This document shows, piece by piece, positions 46,188 through 56,264 of a stretch of DNA of 64,000 nucleotides (position 1 is its first letter; each line of letters opens with the position of its first letter). The stretch comes from Fonsecaea monophora (Eukaryota; Ascomycota; Eurotiomycetes; Chaetothyriales; Herpotrichiellaceae). The notes under the pieces are model-generated. The model did no database searches, was not told where the DNA came from, and saw only the letters and a program-made list of their open reading frames with translations. The position numbers were made by a program, and so were the translations under genes. Where the stretch lies: positions 1,054,001-1,118,000 of the forward strand of contig NW_019173932.1 of the NCBI RefSeq assembly GCF_001642475.1, written 5' to 3'.

Positions 46188-46913
46188 ATGGGTTTCGAGC
46201 CCGAGACATATTACCTCGGACCCAACAAGCATTGCCCCAACAATGACATGCCAGTCCTGATCTATCGCGATTGTCTGCCCCTGCCGCTCTCCGAAGCCAA
46301 AACCACCGAGTTCCTCGAGTCGCACGCCTGGGAGAAGAAGGGCACCTGGGGACATATCGCGTACAGGCATTTTCATCCCAATACGCACGAGTGCTACGGT
46401 AAGAAGAGGAGACCTCTCTCTTTCCCCCAGGATCAGCCAGGAGTTCAACGTAGCACATTTCGCGGTGCTGACCGTGTCAATCTCTTTTGTGGGGAGGCAT
46501 TGAACAGGCATTTTCCAGGGCGAATCGAGGATACTGGTCGGATGCGGCACGAACGACACCTCGGGCGGCGAGGAGATCGAGGTGCACGCCGGAGATGTCA
46601 TCGTCCTCCCGGCTGGAACGGGCCATTGCTGTCTCCAGAGCAGCACCGACTACAGATACATTGGCGTTTACCCAGAGGTATGTATAGCCGCCACCCTCCC
46701 CATCTGTTCTCTGAGGAATATTCTTTGCGCGCCTCTCCATCGAACGCTCACACATTCGTCGCTGGACAGGGAGCTCCCAAGTGGCGCAGCGAGCTGGGGA
46801 AGAACGAGGTTGGCGACGCCTATAGACACGAGATACAAAGTGTGGCATTGCCGGTGCAGGATCCTGTCAACGGGTCAGAGGGACCTTTGCTGAAGTTGTG
46901 GACCAAGACGTGA
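46188..46913 (+). CDS. YjlB-type cupin protein
   Basis: Three exons, 46188-46398, 46508-46677 and 46770-46913, giving 174 residues. The introns are 109 and 92 bp. The acceptor at 46507 (GAACAG) is preferred over the stronger-looking TTTTCCAG eleven bases later: only the first restores ECYGIFQGESRILVG, while the second shifts the frame. The protein resembles bacterial YjlB: an N-terminal YYLGPNKHCPNNDMPVLIYR, the WEKKGTWGHIAYRHFHPNTHECYG metal-site strand with His and Glu ligands, and the second cupin motif AGDVIVLPAGTGHC. A small single-domain cupin, probably metal-binding and cytosolic; the reaction is unknown for the family. It ends in a conserved-looking GAPKWRSELGK segment after the second junction. 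Confidence 0.88.
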   Translation: MGFEPETYYLGPNKHCPNNDMPVLIYRDCLPLPLSEAKTTEFLESHAWEKKGTWGHIAYRHFHPNTHECYGKKRRPLSFPQDQPGVQRSTFRGADRVNLFCGEALNRHFPGRIEDTGRMRHERHLGRRGDRGARRRCHRPPGWNGPLLSPEQHRLQIHWRLPRGMYSRHPPHLFSEEYSLRASPSNAHTFVAGQGAPKWRSELGKNEVGDAYRHEIQSVALPVQDPVNGSEGPLLKLWTKT

Positions 46914-47155
46914 TGTATCATTGATTGTGCTTTTGATCAAGTCCTTTGGCTTCTGTCTTTCGTAGGAGGTGCACAAGTGTGTGATCGCTTGTCCGTAAAT
47001 ACATCATTATCTCTTGTGCTCAACCGTAATTCCCATTTATGGTTAGTGCCTTGGCACCGAGATGAGAGGAAACCAGCATCTCTTTGCTAGGCACGTACAT
47101 ACAGTACATCGACCATCTTGACGAGAAATCCAAGAGCTTCCAGTGCGAGTATCGC

Positions 47156-48801
47156 ATGGCAAGCCTCTTACGTCGACTCCTCTCGACCACTCCACCAGAA
47201 ATCGCCAATGCCACAATCAGAAGGATGAACCTCAACTCCGCAGACCTGCCCAAAATTTTCCTGCCGCCCGTCAACCGGTCCATGCAGACGCTGGACAAGT
47301 CGTTCTTCCGCAAAGTCGTGCCTCTGGCCGCCGCTACGATCCCGGATGTCCGACAGATCACGGCCATCAGAAGGGAACTCGAAAAGTCGCAGGACTTGCT
47401 CCGAGTCAGTCCAATTAAGCCGTTGCGCGATGACGACTCGGTCGGCCAGGGAGCGAAGTGTCTTCTGCTCAGGCCTGGGATTGACGCCAACGGTGCGTAG
47501 GAGCACGGCTCCATGATTCGTGGGAGCGAGTTTGTTGACGGATTGTGTAGAGCGGAAAACATGGTCACAGACCATCTCGAGGCTGGTGGAAGAACGACTG
47601 GCCAGCTTACGACCTTACGATTTAACACTCACATATGACGACTGGACTATGCGTACGTGAGTGGTCAGGAATGACCTCTGCAGAGTTATGTTCGGAATCT
47701 AACCCGTCCCGCTAGATAATATTCTCGAGGCAGTTCTGCCTGAGATCCCGGAGGAAGAAAAGGAAACCCCTGCAGGTTTTGCTCAGGTTGGCCACGTCGG
47801 TACGTCTCCCTACCTACGTTCTTGATGCCCCGTACTGACTTAGCAAAGCTCACGTGAACCTGCGCGAGGCATATTTGCCTTACAAATATATAATTGGACA
47901 GATCTTGGTGGACAAGAATCCCAACATCACCACCGTCATCAATAAGACATTCGATGTTGGTACCGAATCCGTCTTTCGAACATTTCCATATGAAGTCATT
48001 GCCGGCCCAGATGACCTCGATGTTACAGTCCACGAGTCTGGTTGCGAGTTCAAGTTCAACTTCGGGAAAGTGTACTGGAACTCTCGACTAGGTACTGAAC
48101 ATTCTCGGCTCTTTGAGCAGTTCAAGGAGGGTGAGGCTGTCTGTGACGTTATGGCCGGTGTTGGACCATTTGCTGTGCCGGCAGGTAAACGCAAGGTCTT
48201 TGTCAGGGCGAACGATCTCAATCCCGACTCGTACCAAAGCCTTGAAGACGCCATCAAGTCTAACAAGGTCAGCGACTTCGTGTCAGCGTCCTGCGAGGAC
48301 GGCAGGGCTTTCATCCGCACCGCAACCAGAGACTTACAGCACTCTCCACGAGAAGCACGACTGCCCTCCAAGTTGAAGATTTCGCGGAAATTGACCAAAG
48401 AAGAGATGCAAGCGCGTCGCAAAGAGGCTGATGCCGCAGCAAAAGTTCTCAAAGAACCGAATGCGTTCGCTCACTATGTCATGAATCTGCCGGCCAGCGC
48501 CATCGAGTTTTTAGATGCATTTCGAGGCCTCTATCACGGTCGAGAGGCCGAATTCAAACCACACACCTCGAGAGGTTTGCCGTTGATTCACCTGTACTTG
48601 TTTCAGACGAAATTTGCCTCTGAGGAAGAAGAGATCCAAGAGATCTGTGAAAGAATATCGCAGCATATCGGAGCTCCGGTGAAGTTCGATGATCCAGAGC
48701 TGGACATGCAGGTTCGATTTGTCCGACTTGTTGCGCCGAAGAAGAAAATGTTTTGCGCGAGCTTTCGCATACCGGCCAGCGTTGCGTTCGCGCAGCCTTG
48801 A
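47156..48801 (+). CDS. TRM5: tRNA (guanine-37-N1)-methyltransferase
   Basis: Four exons, 47156-47492, 47551-47652, 47716-47799 and 47849-48801, total 491 residues. Introns are 58, 63 and 49 bp. The joins give DANERKTWSQ, DDWTMHNILEAVLPE and GHVAHVNLREAYLPYK. Trm5 transfers a methyl group from S-adenosylmethionine to N1 of G37 beside the anticodon, preventing frameshifting. Signatures: the N-terminal NRSMQTLDKSFFRK, the linker HVNLREAYLPYK, the AdoMet loop CDVMAGVGPFAVPAGK, then ANDLNPDSYQSL and MNLPASAIEFLDAF, the Asn-Pro-type catalytic loop in a NLPA form. The first ~22 residues (MASLLRRLLST) look like a mitochondrial presequence, fitting the dual cytosolic/mitochondrial location known for Trm5. 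An in-frame ATG at 47084 would add 24 residues containing acidic ones and is less likely. Confidence 0.95.
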
Positions 48802-49665
48802 AGGATTGACCGTCGATAAAGCAACTCACTAAGGCGGCTGGCCTCCATGGCTCGTCAATGGTCCGCCTCTGCTCTGCACATCTCCACATGCCAACTGTAT
48901 GCCGACCATCGGAGAGAAGCTCCAGCACCAATGCAGCTCCAACTCGGTCTTCTGTCGTTCACTAGTCGCCTGCACCATCATCGTCTCGCTCGATTGATTG
49001 GTGCAGGAGGACTCATCTGCATTGCCAGTTCTTTGTGATCGTCTTTGAAAGGTTGCTGCACTGGACTCGAATTCCTGGACCAGCGAATAACTGCGCCGCC
49101 TCGAGCAGAGAAGCCACACAAGTTTTGTCAGCGGAGTGAATGAACCTCAATCAATCTGAAGGCTCTGTCCGCCTGCCCACCCGCCGGGTTGGCTCCCTAC
49201 AAGACTGTATGAGCTGGGGTATTTAGCCGAGAAGGAAGACATCTGTTGATGGTCTTGGGGCACGGGTAATGTAAATCTTTCAGGCCTAGTTGGCAAAAAG
49301 AAAACTGGTATGAGCGAGAATGTGGCAGGAGACGTCGTGATATAATGACTTGACCTGACTTGACCTGACTCAACTTGGTGCAGACCTGGACGATGATGTT
49401 TGAGATTATCAAGACTGAATCTACTCCTCTCCTCAAACTCCCGTATATAGTATGTATGTTGGTAGGTAAACAAGGGATGGTGTATCGGTGTGTGAAGATA
49501 TGTATAAATCAGGTGTCGATCACTGCGCATGTAGTAGTACGAGGTGCCACTGATGGTGAATTGCTCCCCTACTCCGTCGTCACAGCTGTTCGCTCTCGCC
49601 GCATCGTCTGCCCCATGGTGCCCATGCACAGCCCTACCGTCTCCAGCTCGAGCTCGATAGCGAAT
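48802..49665. other. Spacer between TRM5 and the RS-rich gene
   Basis: Convergent spacer of 0.86 kb. No gene supported. It includes a short tandem repeat at 49346-49370. Confidence 0.45.
49346..49370. repeat. 10-bp tandem repeat TGACCTGACT
   Basis: Two full copies (49351-49370) preceded by a half copy. Confidence 0.85.
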
Positions 49666-50629
49666 TCAAGCTCGACCTCGCAGACGACTCTCGTCCAGGA
49701 TCCTTCTCACCTCGCTGTCGGAGTCGGGGTCGGGGTCGCGGACGCGGATCGTGAGCGCCGTGCCTAGTGTGGTGAATGCCCTGTTGGCGTCGTGAGACAT
49801 GGATCTCGAGCTGGCTCGGTATCGGGATCGGGATCGTGCGTGGTGGGTGCAGCGATGGTCGTGATGGCTTCGGCTCCTCCTTCTTCGACTCCGACTTCTC
49901 CTCCGGCTCCTGTTTCGACTTCGACTTCTTCTCCTGCTTCTACTCCTACTCCCGCTGGAAAACCCCCCTTCCAACCTCACCGGCGGCGGCGAATACCCGC
50001 CCCGAAACCCGGGTTGCTCGCCAAATAGCCCTCGGCCGGTTCCTGGCCGTGGCGGAGAGTGAAGACGAAGACGAAGGGGAAGACCAAGGTGCTCACGCGC
50101 GACAGACTCCTCGGGTCGGATTCGGACAGTTGACCATAACCGCGACCGCGACCGCGACCGAGTCCGCTCGCGCTCATAAGATCGCCGACGCAGGGGGTTC
50201 TCTTCGTAAAATGTATGGGGATATCTCGTGTCTCTCAGGATGGGTCTAGAGGGAGGAGGAGATGACGACCGCGACAACGGAAGTAGTGCGAGGGACGGAA
50301 GCGGTGCGAGCGACGTCGGACGTGATGGCGGGCGTAACCGCGAGGGTGACCTTGACGGTGACGGCGACGGCGACCGCGGACGACGACGACCACGCGTGCG
50401 CACTATGATTTCTTCCTCCTCGCGGACGTGTCGGCGTCCGTGGGGTAAATGGACCGTGGTTCTGGTGTAGGTTATTTGCTTTTTTGGGTTTGTTAGTCTG
50501 GCGATGGGAAGAAGTTGGATCTGCTAGAGCAAAGCAAAGCAGAGCAAGGCGAGGCAAAGTAAAGCAGATCCCGCGAACAGAAGAACTTGAGACCTCAATA
50601 CTTACCCGTGAGCTGAGTGGGATGCGCAT
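49666..50629 (-). CDS. Arg-Ser-rich protein, 5' end unresolved
   Basis: The frame 50403-49666 encodes about 245 residues rich in RS and SR dipeptides, with a less biased C-terminus (DANRAFTTLGTALTIRVRDP, then DSDSEVRRILDESR). It has no ATG before its last 40 residues, so the start must lie in an upstream exon. A good candidate is 50629-50606, an ATG followed by seven codons ending at a consensus GTAAGT donor. A CTAAC branch site and a CAG acceptor (before about 50450) follow, but that splice leads into another frame. A GAG acceptor before a Glu-rich stretch (REEEE-IIVRTRGRRR) would fit the frame but is unusual. A sequence error is an alternative. RS-rich proteins often act in mRNA splicing, but no RRM domain is visible, so I assign no function. 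Confidence 0.4.
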
Positions 50630-51384
50630 CTTGATACCGCTGGTCGTTGCGTCTCCTTCTTCGTCCGGCTTTGCTTCTCAGTACAGTATCAGGGGTACCC
50701 TCCTCCCTTTGGTTCCGGTCAAAGGTTGGTCGCTCGATCTTTCAGTCTGCTTGATAGATAGATAAATCCCCTGCTATCCTGTGTGGTTTCGGGCACGTTG
50801 TATGCAAGTGTCTCAATGGTCTGGACGAAGCCAAAAGTCGGGCAGTCGAGAAAACATAGCGAAAGGAAAGACAGCGAGAAGAGGTCATTTTTAAGTAGAA
50901 ATCGCCAGTGGGCATCCATATCAGACGTATCACAGACCATATCACCGACCAGGATTCAACCAGACCAGAATGGACTGTCCTGCCGTCACCACGGGCAATT
51001 GTCACACGTCGACGTATCGACATACCGACACCTCGACACATCTGGCGAGAGATCACTGGTCACAGTGACAAAAAGTCTGGAACATAAGAGGGTGGGTGTA
51101 TTTGTAGGTGACTTCTACCAAGAGGCAGCGGTGACAGCGGGTGGCAAGCAAACGAAAGGCTGGGTTGCGAGAGAGGGGGGAGAGAGGAGGGTGGCCACAG
51201 GGACAGTCAAACAAATGCGGACGAGCAAAACACCAGGACACAGATAGAGGGAGGGAGGGAGAGAAGGAGAGAAAGTCACTGAATATCAGTTTCTGGAAGG
51301 ATTTGGGTACTTGCGACAGACAAGGGGAACGAGAATTCAAAAGGGAAAAAATGACCCGATTGAACAATCAATCTGTAACGTTTC
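50630..51384. other. Spacer, 0.75 kb
   Basis: No gene seen. It contains a GAGG-rich purine run near 51165-51275. Confidence 0.4.
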
Positions 51385-52383
51385 TCATTTCTTCTCGTCT
51401 CGTGCATCGAAATGCAAAGACGGAGGAGTAGTCTGTCCTCTTGACCCGGCGACCTCAAAACACGATTCGATCCACGTGGTGGTCACGATTGCCAACCGCT
51501 CACATATCGGGTATGGGTTCCAACAGAGCCAAGAATCGTCGAATGTCAACAGCGTTACTGGCGTTGGAGGGATGAGAGGCTCCCATTCACCCTCCCGTCG
51601 TGATGCTTGCCTGGCGGATGCCGAGTGAATCGCACTGGAGGACGGGAGTGGTTGAGGTGGTCTGTAAGGCTCGTTCCAGGAAGCACGCATGCCAGACAGT
51701 GACCGCCACAACGAGTCGGAAGAGACTGAGGTCCTCAAGCTGCGCTCTGCTTTTGGTGTGTCACGTAAGGGGGAGTTCGAGGGTGGACCATTTCTTGAAC
51801 ATCTCGAGGGTAACGAGTCGCTCAAGCGAAATAGCCTAGGAGGTTCATTCCAGCCTGGGTGAATTGTCGACAGCGATTTCCAGGAAGATTCAGAACTGCA
51901 GGTGGATATCGAGGACTGCGAACTCTTCGTCTTCAGAGACAGAGGTGGCGCCAGTGGTGTCCCGGCTGCTCCAGTTGTTGCAGAGACAGAGGTCATGGAC
52001 GTGCAGCTTGGGTGATTTGCAGTTGCAGACATAGATTCTGTATCTGATTGCGAATCTTCGGACGATCGATAAAAGCTCATCGAGAACCGAGATCCGAGGG
52101 GTTCCATGAAGCTGTTCGAAGCCACCGATGGGAATTGAATCCGCAATTTTAGATGTCACCGCGCTATAAATATTTGCGTCTGGGAAGTTTCAACGAAGCT
52201 GGGTGAAGTCGGAGTTGCTGGATGGCGAGACGGACAAGGTGATTTAATATCAGAACACGATGAGTTGGAGGAAACAGAGGAGAAATTTTGGGTATTGCTC
52301 AGTAAAGACTTCACAGCCATTGACCATTGCTCCTCTTCACTGCAGCACGCGATAGCGCTCCTTTGTTTCCTATCCAAACGCAT
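51385..52383 (-). CDS. Ser-rich protein with a duplicated W-x-S-L-S...W-N-E-P motif
   Basis: A tentative model: exons 52383-52160 and 52111-51385 over a 48-bp intron (GTGACA...GAACAG) that removes an in-frame TGA; both exons are in the same frame, so about 316 residues result. The intron is at the short end for this window and lacks a good branch site, so the stop could instead mean a shorter gene starting at 52146 or a degenerating gene. The protein is Ser/Pro-rich and probably disordered. Two similar segments, SSWKSLSTIHPGWNEPPR and SLWRSLSGMRASWNEPYR, lie about 60 residues apart, an internal duplication that argues for coding selection. No domain is recognised. Confidence 0.4.
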
Positions 52384-52849
52384 CGTCCAAGTATGGTGAG
52401 CCGGAGCGTTTGGGCACACCTGGAAGTCTCCACCGATTGTCCGACTGTGATCTCTGCGTTGGTGGGAATAGCTCAGACAATTTGTGTTTCGAGAGTAGCA
52501 AATCCTCCAAAGCCCAGGTATCCTGTGAAATCCCCGAGACAGGTCGCTATGACGGCCAGCGTGAGACCGCAACTGCCACGTATCGCTCGACTCATGGCGC
52601 GATATTGGTAGGACTCTGCCAACATTTCCTTCATGCGTCGTCAGCATCTCTGGGAGAACCTGAATTTGCGTGTATGTTTATGGTGCAACGTTGTCGTTTG
52701 CGCTTTGGGATTGCTGTGCGTCGTCATTCGTACAACCCTGCCAACGGTGACTGCGGCGATGCAGTAGTCATGTGAGCTGGCCCTGCAGATTGATTGAGCC
52801 GTCGAGTAATCACTTGAAGTTGGTGTGATTCCTCAAACATCAGGTAGAA
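52384..52849. other. Spacer between the Ser-rich gene and RPB4
   Basis: Promoter side of the Ser-rich gene and 3' end of RPB4. The Ser-rich frame stays open on the minus strand to 52647 with several in-frame starts, so the true start could be further upstream. Confidence 0.35.
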
Positions 52850-53308
52850 TCAAAGCTGAGCCTGTCTCTTCAACCGCTGCAGTTCCCTACAGATACCCTC
52901 CAACTCCTCCTCTGACACGACGCCATCTTCGACCTTCTTCTCCAAGCTTGGAATCAGCGCCTTTGCTTCATCCGAACAAGTCGGCACCAAGCTACCCAAC
53001 TGAGACTTTTCAAATCGCTCCAGGTTTTCACCGTACGAATTGATGATTCCTTCCACCTGTTGCGCCTCGGCCAGATCTTTAAACACCGCAAAGATCTCCA
53101 AGTAGTCGCGTGTCTTTGCAGTGACTTCGGTCTCCTCGTAGCCACCGCCTCGAGCCGCCCGCGTCGCGAGAGTCTTTTGCAGGATGATGCGCGCTTCAGA
53201 GAGATTGAGCGTGACTTCGTTCTGGAACTCGCCGAGTTTGAGGACCGCGCCGGCTTCGAGGTCGGATGTTGCGGTGGGCGCAACGCGCGAGGGGGCAGCG
53301 TGAGGCAT
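52850..53308 (-). CDS. RPB4: RNA polymerase II subunit Rpb4
   Basis: A single exon of 152 residues starting at ATG 53308. The family pattern is clear: LKLGEFQNEVTLNLSEARI near the N-terminus, a short basic linker with RAARGGG, a TRDYLEIFAVFKD helix, then FEKSQLGSLVPTCSDEAKAL, IPSLEKKV and a C-terminal LEGICRELQRLK helix (HRDC-like fold). Rpb4 pairs with Rpb7 to form the stalk of RNA polymerase II, acting in initiation, termination and mRNA decay. The length matches fungal and animal Rpb4 without the long insertion of yeast Rpb4. No splice site is needed. Confidence 0.93.
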   Translation of the reverse strand: MPHAAPSRVAPTATSDLEAGAVLKLGEFQNEVTLNLSEARIILQKTLATRAARGGGYEETEVTAKTRDYLEIFAVFKDLAEAQQVEGIINSYGENLERFEKSQLGSLVPTCSDEAKALIPSLEKKVEDGVVSEEELEGICRELQRLKRQAQL

Positions 53309-53679
53309 GTTGAGTACCGCAAGTAGTCTCTGCAAGAAGATGAGAAAACTCAGGTCGGAAAGCAATGAACAAACAGGTCATGATTGAGATGGGAAAATGA
53401 ACTTAGTGACTGATCCAGTAGCGCAGCCAATTCGGAAAAACAGATAATCCGAGGGAAGTCACTGATACGAGGCGGCACAGGATTTTGACTTGCATCACGA
53501 TAGACACTCTTAGACGATAGACAGATGGCACTCCAGAATCCTCACAAAGGTGTTGATTTACTCATTTGACCCCTCATAAATATCTCAAAATAGACTCATT
53601 CAATTACAAGTTTGTCAGGTCGTTGATTTGTGTCCAACCTGTCGCCACTAATCCTTCCACGGGAAGATCATGCATCGTC
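53309..53679. other. Spacer between RPB4 and the Cys-rich wall protein gene
   Basis: Promoter of RPB4. Nothing else seen. Confidence 0.4.
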
Positions 53680-54624
53680 CTACAGCACCAATACACCAAC
53701 ACCAGCAGCAATCAACAGACCCTTGGCGGCCCCGAAACCACTTGCACCGTTGGACTCGGAGAATTGACTGACACCGGTTTCTAGCGAAGTGTCGGTGCTG
53801 GTCGTAGTCGCAATAGTGCTCCGAGTGCTGGAGAATAAGGCGCTGGTAGGCGTCGTAAAGACGAGGTCGGATGTCGTCGTTCCAAAGGACGAGCTGCTAC
53901 CGACGTAACTGCATTTTCCGAGCGTGCTAGAGCAGGTGTATCCATCTTCACAGTAGTCTGATAGAGGTCGAACGTTAGCACCCAATAAAGACAAAGACTA
54001 TCTCGAGGGCAGCAACTTACATCCTCCCGCGCAGCAAGACTCGCCGTCGTCCGGGTTATAGCATGAATCTGATCCGCAAGGGATATTTCCCTCTCCGTAG
54101 ATTTCGGCGCAGGTGCTGCTGCTGCTGCTGCCGCCACCACCAGAACTTGTGCTCTCCTCGGGGCAGGTATCGTACAAAGGATCCGACGGATCGTAGCAGT
54201 GATATCCATCCGGGCACTCGAGATAACTGGAGCCAAAGCATGACGCACAAGTCGCACCGGTCTGGTAACAGATATCGTCGAGGCCACTCAGGCTGGTTGA
54301 GGTCGATGCCGGTGCGGTGGCAGTATTAGTCGTGGATAACCCGTCATCGGAGCTATCGAGGTCGCACGAATCCAGCCCATAGGTATCATCTCCAGGCAAA
54401 TAGCAGTAGATCGCACTCCCTGGACAGAGGGTATAACCACCGCCGAAGCATTCCTCACAGGTTCCTGTGCAGCGTTTATTCAGATCGCGCCGCGACATGA
54501 GCTTGCTCGTTGAGGTTGGCGTCCTCGTCCGACCGTCGTCGGGCAGACCTTTGAAGACGGCATCCCCTTGGGCTGCAGCCAAGAGTATGAGTGAAGAAAA
54601 AGCGAGGGTTTTGGTGAAGAGCAT
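53680..54624 (-). CDS. Cys-rich secreted protein with a predicted GPI anchor
   Basis: Two exons, 54624-54021 and 53957-53680, with a 63-bp intron (GTAAGT, branch GCTAACG, CAG); 293 residues. The join reads CCAGGYYCEDGYTCSS. A signal peptide covers residues 1-19. It has repeated Cys clusters: CTGTCEECFGGGYTLCPG, the similar CYQTGATCASCFGSSYLECP and a final CCAGG-YYC-YTC-KC module. Ser/Thr/Gly-rich linkers are suited to O-glycosylation. The C-terminus (SNGASGFGAAKGLLIAAGVGVLVL region) is a small-residue site, spacer and hydrophobic tail typical of GPI addition. A cell-wall or plasma-membrane location is expected. No enzymatic domain is evident. Confidence 0.82.
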
Positions 54625-56264
54625 GGTGAAGTTTTAGAAACAACGAAACGAGTGACTTGAAAGAGCGACTGGAATGTAGCGAGCGACGAAAAAGCACCCA
54701 AAACTTGGTTTGGAAGAGAAATGTACTTTAGTTCCATGGAAGGTGGTGGCTGTTCCATGAAATATACCTAGTCGCTCTACTGAGTACCTCTTACCACGCA
54801 GATACCGCCCCAACCACTCGTAGAAACCCGAATACGGATACGTCCGTTTGGCAGGAGGGGGGTTGACCTGGTCCGAATTTTCATCTGCTTCGTTGAAGCA
54901 TGCTCAAAGTTCACACCAACGTTCTTGGAAGAGCAACGGGCTATACAAAAGAGTATACCACGTGCAAAGCGATTCGCTTGCAGGGAAAAAGGTAGTTCCT
55001 TGTCACCAAGAGTGATTAGGGGCCAAGTAGCCTTGTCTGGCTGGGCACTGAAAGGATAAATCCGAAGAAAACAGCTGTCTGGTAGGTGGTCTCTCAGAGT
55101 ATGGTGCCGGTACCCTGTAAAGAGCCATTGTAAAGAGCCAACGAAAACACGGCATTAAAATTTGAAAGGACGATCAGCGCTGGCCTCTCTATAGGCGCAC
55201 GAACCGTTGTCACAATTCATAGCGCGAGTAGGAAATGAGGTACTTGTACGAGGTAGCTGAAGGCGGGAAGGGAAATGACAGGGAGAAGGTTTCTTGGCAC
55301 AACTCTTGGCAATCGGGCGGAATTTGTCCACGATAATTGGGTTACCACGCTGGATGAATGATTGATCCGTGGAATTTGTCGGTTGAAGCATTTTGCTGCC
55401 TCGAAATTCAAACTCGAGCTGGTGAGGCAGAGGTAGCGGCATAGCACGAGCGCGGAGCTTTCTGCTCGAGGATTCTCAGCGCCGGCTATCGGGTATGAGT
55501 TCCGAGTTCTAGTATAGAGAACGATGTGGGTAGGTAGCATGTCCAATTTACGGAACGTAAACTGCGGTGGGCCATATTTGCTTGTTGGACAACGTTTCTT
55601 GGTACTCTATCGGACAAAGATGGTCTGATAAGCGAACTTTGCTGCGATAGTGGCGCTAGTTTCAGGGGTCCTGAGGCTATTATATAAGTGAAATTGTACC
55701 TGCCTACAGCACCTGGACTAGAAAATACTACTAAGAGGCTTCGTCCAGAAGGTAATTGGTCTTGGTCAAGAGGAAAATGGTGATGCTTTGCTTCTCCATC
55801 CCAGCCTCACAGCTCTGCACTTGGCACAAGGCTGATTGCAGCTTGGCCCCTGCTGTACCTTCCGAGAGGCTCAAGCCTCCACCCCTGTCTCTTCTCAATT
55901 TTTGGGTACCACCCCGGACGGTGCGAGCTGGCGGACCACATCATCTGCCCGCCTAGTAGCCAGGCTCGTTATCTTATCGCAAGTTTTGTGAGTAGCAGTA
56001 TATACAAGTAGGTAAGGTGAACAAAGCAAAGGAGCAGTAGTCACACGAGTCAAGGATTTTGGATGTTGGGAAACATGCGCGCAAGGGGTGTGCGACCTGG
56101 GTTATTATTAGATAGTCTGGTGAAGATCAGAATGTCGTTGGTCAGACCAGGATGCTCCCTGCACCTATGCGACGAATTATCTCTCTGATGTTCACGTACT
56201 GGCTGCTGCTGTTGCAGGGCTGATGTCGGGCCAGATCCTGAACGAGATTCAAACCCCTGTTGTA
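54625..56264. other. Intergenic spacer, 1.6 kb
   Basis: No gene supported. The left part is the promoter of the Cys-rich protein gene, the right part is the 3' flank of the TIM-barrel gene. Open frames here (for example 55217-55546 minus) lack recognisable content. Confidence 0.45.

Noticed and set aside
50246..50629. A 127-codon minus-strand frame starting at 50629
   Set aside because: Its start probably is a real first exon, but the part after the GTAAGT donor reads through intron sequence and then an Ala/Val/Thr run out of frame with the RS-rich protein.
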